The notes under the pieces were generated by a model that saw nothing but the letters and a program-made list of their open reading frames with translations, was not told the origin of the DNA and searched no databases. A DNA stretch of 64,000 nucleotides from contig CAMCFT010000013.1 in NCBI GenBank assembly GCA_945874225.1, positions 1 through 64,000 on the forward strand. The letters are read 5' to 3'. The position numbers and the translations under genes were made by a program. Every line of letters begins with the position of its first letter. Within the stretch, counting starts at the first letter, position 1. This DNA comes from Flavobacterium psychrophilum. GTDB taxonomy: Bacteria > Bacteroidota > Bacteroidia > Flavobacteriales > Flavobacteriaceae. Of this stretch, positions 36,031 through 45,765 are shown in pieces.

Positions 36031-38259
36031 TTGAAAACCAAAGTATTTCTTATCACGCCGCCTTTTACCCAACTGAATACCCCGTATCCGGCAACAGCCT
36101 ATATCAAAGGTTTTCTGAATACTAAAAACATTCCTTCAACGCAAGCCGATTTAGGGATTGAAGTGATTTTGAAATTGTTTTCGAAAGAAGGATTGATTGA
36201 CTTATTTCAATCCAATAACCAACGTCAGCCTGAGCGCACTCGAAGGGCAACAACCGATAACTGTAAACGAATACTTGCTTTACAAGACGAATACATCAAA
36301 ACCATAGATTCGGTTATTGCTTTTCTGCAAGGGAAAAATCCAACATTGGCGTTGCAAATTTGCCAAGAAGATTTCTTGCCGGAAGCATCACGTTTTGCTC
36401 AACTTGAAGACACAGATTGGGCTTTTGGAACGATGGGAACCCAGGACAAAGCCAAACATTTTGCAACCTTATATCTTGAAGATATTTCGGATTATATAGT
36501 TGAATGTGTAGATTCCAATTTTGGTTTCAGTCGGTATGCAGAACGTTTGGGCAGAAGCGCCAATTCTTTCGATGAATTATATGAAGCCTTACAAGAAGAA
36601 TCAACATATATTGACGAAATTTTAATTTCGATTTTGAAGGAAAGAATAGAAAACATTCAACCCGAATTATTCCTGATTTCGGTTCCTTTTCCGGGAAATT
36701 TATATTCTGCTTTTCGTTCGGCTCAATATGTAAAAAAACACCATCCGAATATTAAAATTGCTATGGGTGGCGGTTTTCCCAATACCGAATTGCGTTCGCT
36801 TTCGGATGCTCGAGTTTTTGAGTTTTTCGATTATATTACTTTGGATGATGGCGAATTACCAGTTGAATTATTATGCGATGTTGTGCTAAATTCCCATCCT
36901 TTGGAGGGGTGGCCGAAGGACGGGGTGGCCAAAAGAACTTTCCTCCTCGAAAACGGCAAAGTAGTTTATAAAAACAATTCCGCCCGAAGCGACTACAAAC
37001 AATCTGAAGTTGGTACGCCCGATTATTCTGATTTGCTTTTGGACAAATACATTTCGGTTATCGAAATTGTGAATCCAATGCATAGAATGTGGAGTGATGG
37101 TCGATGGAACAAACTCACAATGGCGCACGGTTGTTATTGGGGAAAATGTACTTTTTGCGATATTTCGTTGGATTACATCAAGGTATACGAACCCATTGCT
37201 GCCAATTTATTGTGCGATCGAATGGAGGAAATGATTGCTCAAACAGGCGAAAACGGATTCCATTTTGTGGATGAAGCTGCTCCGCCAAAATTGATGCTTG
37301 CTTTGGCGCTCGAAATTCTTCGGAGAAAACTAGTGGTGACTTGGTGGACCAACATTCGATTCGAAAAAAGTTTCTCTGGAGATTTGTGTTTGTTGCTTAA
37401 AGCTTCAGGATGTAATGCCGTTTCTGGCGGACTCGAAGTGGCTTCTGACCGATTATTGCAACTGATTGATAAAGGAGTAACGGTAGAACAAGTGGCAAAA
37501 GTCACCCGAAATTTCACCGAAGCGGGAGTTATGGTGCATTCCTATTTGATGTACGGCTATCCAACGCAAACGGTTCAGGAAACAGTGGATAGTTTAGAAA
37601 TGGTGAGACAATTGTTTGAAGTAGGCATTTTACAATCGGGTTTTTGGCATCAGTTTGCAATGACGGCACACAGTCCTGTTGGAATGTATCCTGAAAATTT
37701 TGGAGTTGTTAAGAAAACCGAAACCATTGGAACCTTTGCCAATAACGATATCAATTTCGTTGACAATACTGGAATCGACCACGATAAATTCAGTTTTGGA
37801 CTCAAGAAATCCTTGTTCAATTTTATGCACGGCATTTGCTTTGACTATGAATTGCAGGATTGGTTTGACTTTAAAATCCCTAAAACAAAAATCCATTCCG
37901 ATTTTATTGCCAATGCTTTAGAGGAAGAAGAAGATTTTAATATAAAACCTACTGCCAAAATTGTTTGGTTAGGAGGTAAACCATTTGTAGACTATTTTAC
38001 CAAATCTAAAAAAGGGAATTCATGGGAAATGATGACTTTGACTTTTCACGACAAGAAAGAAAGTTTCACCATACAAACTAATAAAAAAGAAGGGGAATGG
38101 TTATCGAAAATGCTCGAAATACTTTCAGTTTCTAATTCTAAAATCTATACTTTTCAGGAAATTAAATCTGATTATGAAACTCATCTTGAAGATTTTGAAT
38201 TGTTTTGGTATTCAAAACCCGTAAATACTTTGAGGGATTTTGGGCTGTTAGTTTTGTAA
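36031..38259 (+). CDS. B12-binding-like radical SAM protein
   Basis: 742 residues with a TTG start: KTKVFLITPPFTQLNTPYPA is the natural N-terminus of B12-radical SAM enzymes and no ATG is available. The N-terminal cobalamin-binding-like region (about 1-290) includes IKIAMGGGFPNTEL. The radical SAM domain (about 350-600) carries the 4Fe-4S motif HGCYWGKCTFCD (C-x4-C-x2-C) and VSGGLEVASDRLLQLIDKGV. A 26-base dispersed repeat encodes QPERTRRA at about residues 65-74. Substrate unknown. The 3' end (LRDFGLLVL) is duplicated downstream of the next gene. Confidence 0.88.
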   Translation: MKTKVFLITPPFTQLNTPYPATAYIKGFLNTKNIPSTQADLGIEVILKLFSKEGLIDLFQSNNQRQPERTRRATTDNCKRILALQDEYIKTIDSVIAFLQGKNPTLALQICQEDFLPEASRFAQLEDTDWAFGTMGTQDKAKHFATLYLEDISDYIVECVDSNFGFSRYAERLGRSANSFDELYEALQEESTYIDEILISILKERIENIQPELFLISVPFPGNLYSAFRSAQYVKKHHPNIKIAMGGGFPNTELRSLSDARVFEFFDYITLDDGELPVELLCDVVLNSHPLEGWPKDGVAKRTFLLENGKVVYKNNSARSDYKQSEVGTPDYSDLLLDKYISVIEIVNPMHRMWSDGRWNKLTMAHGCYWGKCTFCDISLDYIKVYEPIAANLLCDRMEEMIAQTGENGFHFVDEAAPPKLMLALALEILRRKLVVTWWTNIRFEKSFSGDLCLLLKASGCNAVSGGLEVASDRLLQLIDKGVTVEQVAKVTRNFTEAGVMVHSYLMYGYPTQTVQETVDSLEMVRQLFEVGILQSGFWHQFAMTAHSPVGMYPENFGVVKKTETIGTFANNDINFVDNTGIDHDKFSFGLKKSLFNFMHGICFDYELQDWFDFKIPKTKIHSDFIANALEEEEDFNIKPTAKIVWLGGKPFVDYFTKSKKGNSWEMMTLTFHDKKESFTIQTNKKEGEWLSKMLEILSVSNSKIYTFQEIKSDYETHLEDFELFWYSKPVNTLRDFGLLVL
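36223..36248 (+). repeat. dispersed repeat captured inside the radical SAM gene
   Basis: The sequence CGTCAGCCTGAGCGCACTCG followed by AAGGGC resembles the GTCAG-type repeats that normally sit between flavobacterial genes. Here it is in frame and encodes an Arg/Pro-rich stretch. Confidence 0.6.
38229..38255. repeat. 27-bp direct repeat, copy 1 (3' end of the radical SAM gene)
   Basis: It reads TTTGAGGGATTTTGGGCTGT and on to TAGTTTT, and is repeated perfectly at 40696-40722 beyond the histidine kinase gene. Confidence 0.95.
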
Positions 38260-38279
38260 AAAAAAATATTTTTTTTTAC
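38256..38279 (+). terminator. A9/T9 palindromic terminator
   Basis: GTA9-TA-T9AC is an almost perfect palindrome directly at the radical SAM stop codon. A shorter version (ATGATAAAAAATATTTTCAT) follows the second copy of the gene end near 40722. Confidence 0.6.
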
Positions 38280-38467
38280 GTTAATTGTTGTAGATTTGGT
38301 TTGCAAAAAAATAATTGAATACAGCGCAATATTTTTTCTTGACTACCTACTAGGGAAAAATTATAATATAAGTCTAGTTATTTAATAATCCATCTGATTT
38401 TATGCAACTTGTTGTTTGTTGAAACAACGTTAAATGGTTATTTTTAATATCCCCAAATCTATTAAAA

Positions 38468-38545
38468 ATGTTAATTAAAAATACATACCCCAAAATTCTA
38501 CTCTTGATACTTTCATCAAGTATTTTTTTTTTGTTCTTTATTTAG
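38468..38545 (+). pseudogene. out-of-frame N-terminal membrane segment of the histidine kinase
   Basis: ATG at 38468 opens a 25-codon frame, MLIKNTYPKILLLILSSSIF then FLFFI and a stop at 38543-38545. It encodes a basic start and a membrane helix, exactly what the kinase downstream lacks. In the kinase frame the sequence after the T tract continues VLYLVLYGYTIQVENQVYKTS without a stop. Changing T10 to T11 (or T8) would fuse the two into one complete N-terminus. Confidence 0.7.
38523..38532 (+). repeat. T10 homopolymer at the kinase frameshift
   Basis: Ten consecutive T between A38522 and G38533. It lies inside the membrane-helix codons of the kinase gene and is the point where the two frames must be joined. 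Confidence 0.95.
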
Positions 38546-38580
38546 TCCTTTATGGATATACTATTCAGGTTGAAAATCAA

Positions 38581-40569
38581 GTGTATAAGACTTCGAATGA
38601 GCAGTTTGCTAGCGAAGTAAATAATTTATTGGTTTTAGATTCAAAACCAATACTGGTTGCTATAAACAATGATTCCAATTGGGATGAGTTTGTAAGTTTT
38701 ATAAAAACGAAAGATGTTAAGTGGTATAATGAAACAATTGGAAATGAGCTTGATATTTATGATGTGGATTATTTAGGAGCTTATGACATTAGTGGGAATT
38801 TTATCATTCGTGTTGCTTCTCCCCAAATAAAAGCAATTGATTTTATTCCGAAACAAGAGATGTTTAAACTTAATAAATTGGGTTTGAATCGATTTTACAT
38901 GAATATTCCGGAAGGAACCATTGAAGTTGTTGGCGCATCAATTCATCCATCTAATGATCCATTAAAAAATAAGACAAAACCTTCGGGTTATTTTTTTGTA
39001 GCACGTCTTTTAGATTCTAATTTCATCAATAAATTAGAGAAATTAACAAACTCAGAAGTAAAATTTATTAAGAATGTACAGTTATCGGAATTAGAAGATC
39101 ACCATACTTTTGCAACAATTGATTTAGAAGATTATAATGGTAAATTAGCAAACAAATTGTTTTTCAAAAGAAATTTTGAAGTTTATTTTGAAAACACGAT
39201 AAATATATTGTACCTAATTTTCATTGCATTTTTTATAAATTTATTGGCTAATTTAATTTTCTCAAGAAAATGGATATTTTATCCTTTGGATTTAATCAAA
39301 AAAGTTCTTGAAACGGGTGATAAAAAAGCAATACAAGAATTAAAAGGCACAACAGGCGAGTTTCGATATATTGGGAACCTTTTTGAAGAAAATAATAACC
39401 AAAAAATAGAGTTAGTTAATGCTAAACTGAAAGCAGAAGAAGGAGAAAGGCTAAAATCATCATTTCTTGCAAATTTGTCTCACGAGATTAGAACTCCAAT
39501 GAATGCGATTAATGGTTTTACGGATTTGCTTATTAATACTAAATTGAAAAAGAAAGAAAAATTAGAGTATTTGAAAGTTATTGAAAAAAGTGGTGAAAAT
39601 TTGATTTCCATTATTGATGATCTTATTGAAATGTCTAAAATTGAATCCAATCAGATTACTCCTCATTATTCGACAATAAATTTAGAATCTTGTATGAGTG
39701 AATTGTACGAAACTATTAATATAACAATTCCTAATTCTAAAAAAATTGATTTTAAAGTTATTCGAAATCTCAAGTCTAAAAGTCATAATATTATCACGGA
39801 TGAAACTAAATTAAAACAAGTTATTGTAAACTTAGTTAATAATGCCATTAAATTTACTCATAAAGGGTTTGTTACTTTTGGATATGAAATCGATGAAGAA
39901 AATGCCAAAATAATTTTTAGAATTGAAGATACAGGCTTGGGTATTGATAAAAAGAATCATAAATATATTTTTGATCGGTTCAAACGAGTAGATAGTGATA
40001 TGTCTATTGAAGCTGGAGGCTTAGGATTGGGATTGTCAATAACTAAGGCTTATGTTGATATGTTGGGAGGTGAAATCTCTTTAGAATCTGAAGTTGAAAA
40101 AGGATCTCTTTTTTTATTTTCAATTCCTTTAAAATATGGAATTCCTGAAGATGTTTTAGGGGAAGACTTCAAATTTTCTGAAATCCATAAGGGAGATGAT
40201 AGTGGCACTATTCTAGTTGCTGAAGATGACAATCTTAATTTTTTATTGCTTCAGAAAATAATTCAAACTGCTAATTTTAAAGTAATTAGGGCGGTTAATG
40301 GTCAAGAAGCTGTGGATTTTTGTATTGCTAATTCAGACATTGATTTGGTTCTCATGGATATAAAGATGCCAATTATGAATGGTTTTGAAGCATTGGAAAG
40401 AATCAAGGAAATTAGGCCAGAATTGACTATTATTGCCCAAACGGCCTTTTCTTCAAATGATGATGAAGCAAAAATATATAAAGCTGGATTTAATGGTTAT
40501 TTAACAAAACCATTAAAAAGAGAAAAATTATTTAAAATGATTAATGACGTTTTTCGAAATAAAAAATAA
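38581..40569 (+). CDS. hybrid sensor histidine kinase with receiver domain (N-terminus frameshifted)
   Basis: 662 residues as read from a GTG; the true gene probably begins at the ATG at 38468 (see the T10 tract). An extracytoplasmic sensor region (about 1-200), a membrane helix (about 208-230, INILYLIFIAFFINLLANLIF in outline), HisKA with ANLSHEIRTPMNAINGF, HATPase_c with NLVNNAIKFTHKG, DTGLGIDKK and GGLGLGLSITKA, then a receiver domain (about 540-655) with ILVAEDDN, phospho-acceptor Asp in VLMDIKMPIMNG, and LTKPLKREKL. All catalytic residues are present, so only the signal-anchor end is affected. There is no adjacent response regulator; the stand-alone Hpt protein at 24232 is a possible partner. 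Confidence 0.88.
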   Translation: MYKTSNEQFASEVNNLLVLDSKPILVAINNDSNWDEFVSFIKTKDVKWYNETIGNELDIYDVDYLGAYDISGNFIIRVASPQIKAIDFIPKQEMFKLNKLGLNRFYMNIPEGTIEVVGASIHPSNDPLKNKTKPSGYFFVARLLDSNFINKLEKLTNSEVKFIKNVQLSELEDHHTFATIDLEDYNGKLANKLFFKRNFEVYFENTINILYLIFIAFFINLLANLIFSRKWIFYPLDLIKKVLETGDKKAIQELKGTTGEFRYIGNLFEENNNQKIELVNAKLKAEEGERLKSSFLANLSHEIRTPMNAINGFTDLLINTKLKKKEKLEYLKVIEKSGENLISIIDDLIEMSKIESNQITPHYSTINLESCMSELYETINITIPNSKKIDFKVIRNLKSKSHNIITDETKLKQVIVNLVNNAIKFTHKGFVTFGYEIDEENAKIIFRIEDTGLGIDKKNHKYIFDRFKRVDSDMSIEAGGLGLGLSITKAYVDMLGGEISLESEVEKGSLFLFSIPLKYGIPEDVLGEDFKFSEIHKGDDSGTILVAEDDNLNFLLLQKIIQTANFKVIRAVNGQEAVDFCIANSDIDLVLMDIKMPIMNGFEALERIKEIRPELTIIAQTAFSSNDDEAKIYKAGFNGYLTKPLKREKLFKMINDVFRNKK

Positions 40570-40695
40570 TTATTTCTAGAAATATTAATAGATTTAAAGA
40601 GGATGAATTTCTTATTCGCTCTTTGTATAAAAATGATTTAATTAAATATTCATTGGAAATTTTCGAATTTTTTTAAGTTCAAAACATATGGATAT

Positions 40696-40722
40696 TTTGA
40701 GGGATTTTGGGCTGTTAGTTTT
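40696..40722. repeat. 27-bp direct repeat, copy 2 (decayed radical SAM gene end)
   Basis: A perfect match to 38229-38255. Similarity extends about 60 bases upstream in degenerate form (for example TTCAAAAC at 40677-40684 against TTCAAAAC before copy 1) and into the AT palindrome after it. This is a remnant of the radical SAM 3' end. The rest of 40570-40831 shows no gene. Confidence 0.9.
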
Positions 40723-40831
40723 ATGATAAAAAATATTTTCATATAACTATATTAATTTAGCAAAAAAACTTACCTTTTTCATCTACGAAAACGTTTTCTT
40801 TGACTAATTTTGTATTCTAAAATAATTGCAA

Positions 40832-41317
40832 ATGAGTATTCGTTATAAAGTAAACGTTAATGATACTTTTCCGTTTGATTTCGAGAAAGAAAGTATCTCA
40901 CAATTAGATGCAGTAAGTGTGGAAACCAATAAATTTCATATCCTGCATCAAAATCTCCCCTACAAAGCTGAAATTGTCGTTTCAGATTTCAATCAAAAAA
41001 AATATACAGTTAAGGTGAATAACAACACTTATAATGTTGCTATTTCAAATCCATTGGACACCTTGATTAAAGAAATGGGTTTTGAGGTTGGAATAGCAAA
41101 GCAGATTAATGTTATTAAAGCGCCAATGCCCGGATTAATCCTTGAAATTAGCGTTGTCATTGGTCAGACAGTAAAAGAAAACGATAATTTATTGATCCTT
41201 ACTGCAATGAAAATGGAAAATAGTTTCCTTTCTCCTCGGGAAGGAGTTATAAAATATATTGCGATTAGTGTTGGAGATTCAGTGGTAAAAGGGGATTTAT
41301 TAATTGAATTTGAATAG
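40832..41317 (+). CDS. biotin carboxyl carrier protein of an acyl-CoA carboxylase
   Basis: The start is the ATG at 40832 (MSIRYKVNVND); a TTG two codons earlier is less likely. 161 residues. The C-terminal biotinyl domain begins IKAPMPGLILEISVVIGQTV, with the biotin lysine in LTAMKMENSFLSP. The N-terminal half is a beta domain of the type seen in BCCP subunits of propionyl/methylcrotonyl-CoA carboxylases. It stands 3 bases before the biotin carboxylase gene: first gene of a three-gene operon. Confidence 0.92.
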   Translation: MSIRYKVNVNDTFPFDFEKESISQLDAVSVETNKFHILHQNLPYKAEIVVSDFNQKKYTVKVNNNTYNVAISNPLDTLIKEMGFEVGIAKQINVIKAPMPGLILEISVVIGQTVKENDNLLILTAMKMENSFLSPREGVIKYIAISVGDSVVKGDLLIEFE

Positions 41318-41320
41318 TTT

Positions 41321-42763
41321 ATGAAAAAAATATTAGTTGCCAATAGAGGAGAAATTGCCGTCAGGGTAATGAAAACTGCTCAAAAAATGGGAATAAAAAC
41401 AGTCGCTGTTTATTCAACTGTCGACAGGAATGCACCTCACGTAAAATTTGCCGATGAAGCCGTTTGGATTGGTGAATCACCATCCAATCAATCCTATTTA
41501 TTAGGAAGTAAAATTATTGAAGTTGCCAAAGCTTTAAACGTAGATGCTATTCATCCGGGTTATGGATTTCTTAGTGAAAATGCTGAATTTGCTCAAGAGT
41601 GTGAATTGAACAATATTATTTTTATTGGTCCCAAATCAAGAGCCATTGAAATAATGGGAAGTAAACTGGCCGCTAAAGATGCGGTTATGAAATACAACAT
41701 CCCAATGGTACCCGGAGTAGATCATGCCATTACGGATATTGATGAGGCTAAGAAAACTGCCAATATAATTGGTTTTCCTATTTTGATTAAAGCCTCAGCA
41801 GGCGGAGGCGGAAAAGGAATGCGTGTGGTAGATAAAGAAAGCGAGTTTGAATCCCAAATGAACAGAGCTATCAGTGAAGCCATTGCGGCTTTCGGGGATG
41901 GTTCGGTTTTTATAGAAAAATATGTAGCCTCATCAAGACATATTGAAATCCAGATTATGGCAGACAGTCATGGCAATGTATTGTATTTATTCGAAAGAGA
42001 ATGCAGTATTCAGCGTCGCCATCAAAAAGTGATTGAAGAAGCTCCTTCTTCGGTATTGACTCCGGAAAAACGTAAAATGATGGGGGAAGCGGCAGTTCTT
42101 GTTGCTAAATCTTGTGATTATCTTGGAGCCGGAACAGTAGAATTTTTATACGATGAAAATGACAATTTTTATTTTCTGGAAATGAATACCCGTTTGCAGG
42201 TGGAACATCCTGTTACCGAATGGATTTCAGGAGTTGATTTGGTCGAAATGCAAATCAGAGTGGCTCGCGGCGAAGCATTAACCATAAAGCAAGAAGATTT
42301 AAAGATAAAAGGTCATGCTATGGAATTGCGCGTGTATGCCGAAGATACTTTGAATGACTTTTTGCCTAGCGTTGGACATTTGGATGTATACCAATTGCCC
42401 GTGGGCGAAGGCATTCGCGTAGATAATGGTTTTGAGCAAGGAATGGATATTCCTATTTATTATGATCCAATGTTGTCTAAATTGATTACCTACGGAAAAA
42501 CAAGGGAAGAATCGATTGCATTAATGTTAAAAGCAATTGAAAACTACAAGATTGAAGGGGTGGAAACCACTTTGCCTTTCGGGAAATTTGTTTTCGAACA
42601 TGAAGCTTTCCGTTCTGGAAAATTTGACACCAACTTTGTAAAAAAATATTACTCCCCAGAAACATTAAAAATTCAAAAGGCTAAAGAGGCTGAAATAGCG
42701 GCTCTCTTAGCATTGAAACAGTATTTTGAAGATCAAAAAGTTTTACGTTTACCAATTCAATAA
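41321..42763 (+). CDS. biotin carboxylase subunit of an acyl-CoA carboxylase
   Basis: 480 residues. ATP-grasp biotin carboxylase: KKILVANRGEIAVRVMKTA, HPGYGFLSENAEFA, KASAGGGGKGMRVV (ATP Gly-rich loop), RECSIQRRHQKVIEEAPS, EMNTRLQVEHPVTEWISGVD. It carboxylates the biotin of the 40832 protein with bicarbonate and ATP. The C-terminal extension is short, so BCCP is a separate polypeptide. Confidence 0.95.
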   Translation: MKKILVANRGEIAVRVMKTAQKMGIKTVAVYSTVDRNAPHVKFADEAVWIGESPSNQSYLLGSKIIEVAKALNVDAIHPGYGFLSENAEFAQECELNNIIFIGPKSRAIEIMGSKLAAKDAVMKYNIPMVPGVDHAITDIDEAKKTANIIGFPILIKASAGGGGKGMRVVDKESEFESQMNRAISEAIAAFGDGSVFIEKYVASSRHIEIQIMADSHGNVLYLFERECSIQRRHQKVIEEAPSSVLTPEKRKMMGEAAVLVAKSCDYLGAGTVEFLYDENDNFYFLEMNTRLQVEHPVTEWISGVDLVEMQIRVARGEALTIKQEDLKIKGHAMELRVYAEDTLNDFLPSVGHLDVYQLPVGEGIRVDNGFEQGMDIPIYYDPMLSKLITYGKTREESIALMLKAIENYKIEGVETTLPFGKFVFEHEAFRSGKFDTNFVKKYYSPETLKIQKAKEAEIAALLALKQYFEDQKVLRLPIQ

Positions 42764-42766
42764 ACC

Positions 42767-44308
42767 ATGGAAGATAAAATCAAAATCTTAAACGATAAAA
42801 TTGCTCAGGCTCATTTGGGTGGAGGATTAAAACGCATCCAAAAGCAACACGAAAAGAAAAAATTAACAGCCAGAGAACGGGTTGATTATTTATTGGATGA
42901 AGGCTCATTTGAAGAAATTGGCATGTTGGTTACCCACCGTACCACCGATTTTGGGATGGAAAAAGAACTCTATTATGGCGATGGAGTTATCACAGGATAC
43001 GGAACCATAAGCGGACGATTGGTCTATATTTTTGCTCAGGATTTCACGGTTTTTGGAGGTGCCTTGTCAGAAACACACGCTGAAAAAATCTGTAAAGTTA
43101 TGGATATGGCAGTCAAAATGGGTGCGCCTTTTATTGGACTTAACGATTCTGGAGGAGCAAGAATTCAGGAAGGGGTTCGCTCTCTAGGAGGTTATGCTGA
43201 TATTTTTTATCGAAATGTTCAGGCATCTGGTGTAATTCCGCAAATTTCTGCTATCATGGGGCCTTGTGCAGGTGGAGCTGTTTATTCTCCTGCTATGACT
43301 GATTTTACGATGATGGTTGAAGGCACCAGTTATATGTTTGTAACTGGACCAAATGTGGTGAAAACTGTGACCAATGAAACCGTAACTTCGGAAGAATTAG
43401 GTGGAGCTAGTGCGCATTCAACCAAGTCAGGTGTAGCACATTGTACTTCTGCCAATGATGTAGAATGTTTAGAAGATTTAAAACGTTTGTTGAGTTATTT
43501 GCCACAAAGCAATAAAGAAACTCCAAAACAATTGCCATATATTTTAGCCGATGAAATGAGAATGAAATTAGCTACAATAGTTCCTGATAATGCAAACAAA
43601 CCGTATGATATGCACGAAGTAATCTCCGGAATTATCGATGAAGATTCGTTTTTTGAAATTCATAAAAATTATGCCGAAAATATTATTGTAGGATTTGCCA
43701 GATTAGCAGGAAGAAGCGTGGGAATTATTGCCAATCAGCCTATGTTTTTGGCAGGCGTGTTGGGAGTGAAAAGTTCTAGAAAAGCGGCTCGGTTTACTCG
43801 ATTTTGTGATTGTTTTAATATTCCTTTATTGGTCTTGGTTGATGTTCCCGGATTTTTGCCTGGTACTGATCAGGAATGGGAAGGTATTATTGTTCATGGT
43901 GCAAAATTATTGTACGCTTTAAGCGAAGCTACTGTGCCAAGAGTTACCGTAATTACAAGAAAAGCATATGGTGGAGCTTATGATGTAATGAATTCAAAAC
44001 ACATTGGCGCTGATATGAATTTTGCCTGGCCAACGGCTGAAATTGCAGTTATGGGAGCCAAAGGAGCCTCAGAAATTATCTTCAAAAAAGAAATCAGTGA
44101 AGCCGAAGACCCAGCTGCCAAACTTTTGGAAAAAGAAAGCGAATATGCTGATTTGTTTGCCAATCCATATACTGCAGCCCAACGAGGTTTTGTCGATGAG
44201 GTAATCTTACCGCAAGACACCAGACGTAAATTGATAAAGGCATTTAGGATGCTTGAAAATAAAGTAAGTGTAGCGCCTATCAGGAAACACGGAAATATTC
44301 CCTTGTAA
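42767..44308 (+). CDS. carboxyltransferase (beta) subunit, probably propionyl-CoA carboxylase
   Basis: 513 residues, a fused N and C carboxyltransferase crotonase fold: [79 protein letters not shown] in outline, then [17 protein letters not shown] and [16 protein letters not shown]. The sequence looks most like PccB-type propionyl-CoA carboxylases, which make methylmalonyl-CoA; acetyl-CoA as substrate cannot be excluded. Last gene of the operon, followed by a strong terminator. Confidence 0.93.
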   Translation: MEDKIKILNDKIAQAHLGGGLKRIQKQHEKKKLTARERVDYLLDEGSFEEIGMLVTHRTTDFGMEKELYYGDGVITGYGTISGRLVYIFAQDFTVFGGALSETHAEKICKVMDMAVKMGAPFIGLNDSGGARIQEGVRSLGGYADIFYRNVQASGVIPQISAIMGPCAGGAVYSPAMTDFTMMVEGTSYMFVTGPNVVKTVTNETVTSEELGGASAHSTKSGVAHCTSANDVECLEDLKRLLSYLPQSNKETPKQLPYILADEMRMKLATIVPDNANKPYDMHEVISGIIDEDSFFEIHKNYAENIIVGFARLAGRSVGIIANQPMFLAGVLGVKSSRKAARFTRFCDCFNIPLLVLVDVPGFLPGTDQEWEGIIVHGAKLLYALSEATVPRVTVITRKAYGGAYDVMNSKHIGADMNFAWPTAEIAVMGAKGASEIIFKKEISEAEDPAAKLLEKESEYADLFANPYTAAQRGFVDEVILPQDTRRKLIKAFRMLENKVSVAPIRKHGNIPL

Positions 44309-44324
44309 AAAGGATTAAAATTTA

Positions 44325-44349
44325 AAAACCACCTATATTAGGTGGTTTT
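44325..44349 (+). terminator. terminator of the carboxylase operon
   Basis: AAAACCACCT (44325-44334) and AGGTGGTTTT (44340-44349) with a 5-base loop, then TTG. Confidence 0.92.
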
Positions 44350-44382
44350 TTGTTTTAATCTTTGTAGGCATATAATATCCAT

Positions 44383-45765
44383 TTATTTCTTCCAATCGCC
44401 TCTCAAATGGTAGGCTTTTGGTTTGGTAAAAGCGCGAATGCCTGTATGAGAAAGTGTAGCTCCAAAACCGGAATTTTTACGTCCAGACCAAGGCAAAGCT
44501 GGTGAAACGCGATCGCAACAATTCCAATAGCCTGTTCCAGAATTTACTTTTGAAAGAATATTTTCAGCACGTTTTTGAGAACTTGAATAAACAGATGCTG
44601 TTAATCCATAATCGGTGTCGTTCATCAAATGAATGGCTTGTTCGTCATCCTGAACTTTCATAATCCCGATAATTGGACCAAAGGATTCTTCCTGCATCAC
44701 GAGCATATCGTTGGTTACATTAGTTAAAACCGTTGGTTCAAAATAGTTGCCAGGTTTGTTGATTCGCTTTCCCCCACATTCTAATTTTGCTCCTTTTGCC
44801 AAGGCATCTTTTACTTGATTTTCTAATATTTCTACTTGTGCGGGTCTTGTTAATGCACCTAAATACACTCCTTCTTCTGTTGGTGCACCCGCTTTCCAAG
44901 ATTTTACTTCTTCTACAAAAGCTTGAACATAAGTGTCATAATTTTTCTGCTGAACGTATATGCGTTCCACTGAACAACAACTTTGTCCGTTGTTGTAAAA
45001 CGCTCCGTCGGCAGTGCCAATGGCAATATTTTTTACATCTTCCACATCGTCAGTTACATAAAGAGGATCTTTGCCACCCAATTCAATTTGGCACGGAACC
45101 ATTTTTGACGCTACTTTTTCGTAGATAGATTGTCCAGTTTTATAGGAACCGGTAAAGAAATAACCGTCAAAATCCATTTCTAATAATGTGGCTCCTATGT
45201 TTCCTTTTCCAATGGCAATTTCAAAAACATTGGAGGGAACTCCGGCTTCCAAAAGTAATTTTCGGATTTCTAGTCCTGTTAAACTTGAAAATTCGGAAGG
45301 TTTATACATCACTGAATTTCCAGCTAAAAGGGCAGGAACAATCACGTTGATTCCTACCAAATAGGGATAATTCCAGGCCGAAATATTACAAATTACACCA
45401 AGCGGTTCATAAACGATTTTTTCGCCCATTCCGTCTTGTTCCATCATATATTCGTCGGCAAGATACTTTCCTGCATTACTGCAAAGCCACGCAATTCGGG
45501 CTCTTCCTCCATTGATTTCGTTTCGGGATTGTTGGGTGGGTTTGCCCACTTCGGAAGTTAAAACTTGAGCAAGATTTTCGATATTTGATTCCAATAAATC
45601 GTGGAATTTCATTATAATTTCTCGTCTTTGCTCCACTGTTTTGGCATGCCAATCCAGTTGTCCTTGCTTTAAATTATTAAATTTTTCAGACAAACTGGCT
45701 TCGTTGTCCTTGTTTATTTTTGCTATTTCCTCGCCTGTTGCGGGATTGATTATTGCTAGTTGCAT
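44383..45765 (-). CDS. NAD(P)-dependent aldehyde dehydrogenase (semialdehyde type)
   Basis: 460 residues. Catalytic cysteine in NNGQSCCSVERI, general-base glutamate in CQIELGGKDPLYV, NAD-binding ISAWNYPYLVGINVIVPALLAGNSVMYKPSE in outline. The length and the NNGQSCC form resemble Sad/YneI-like succinate-semialdehyde dehydrogenases. It overlaps the upstream amidotransferase-type hydrolase by 10 bases, so the two are coupled. In this cluster it would oxidise the gamma-glutamylated aldehyde made by the alcohol dehydrogenase; alternatively it acts on free succinic semialdehyde. Confidence 0.9.
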   Translation of the reverse strand: MQLAIINPATGEEIAKINKDNEASLSEKFNNLKQGQLDWHAKTVEQRREIIMKFHDLLESNIENLAQVLTSEVGKPTQQSRNEINGGRARIAWLCSNAGKYLADEYMMEQDGMGEKIVYEPLGVICNISAWNYPYLVGINVIVPALLAGNSVMYKPSEFSSLTGLEIRKLLLEAGVPSNVFEIAIGKGNIGATLLEMDFDGYFFTGSYKTGQSIYEKVASKMVPCQIELGGKDPLYVTDDVEDVKNIAIGTADGAFYNNGQSCCSVERIYVQQKNYDTYVQAFVEEVKSWKAGAPTEEGVYLGALTRPAQVEILENQVKDALAKGAKLECGGKRINKPGNYFEPTVLTNVTNDMLVMQEESFGPIIGIMKVQDDEQAIHLMNDTDYGLTASVYSSSQKRAENILSKVNSGTGYWNCCDRVSPALPWSGRKNSGFGATLSHTGIRAFTKPKAYHLRGDWKK

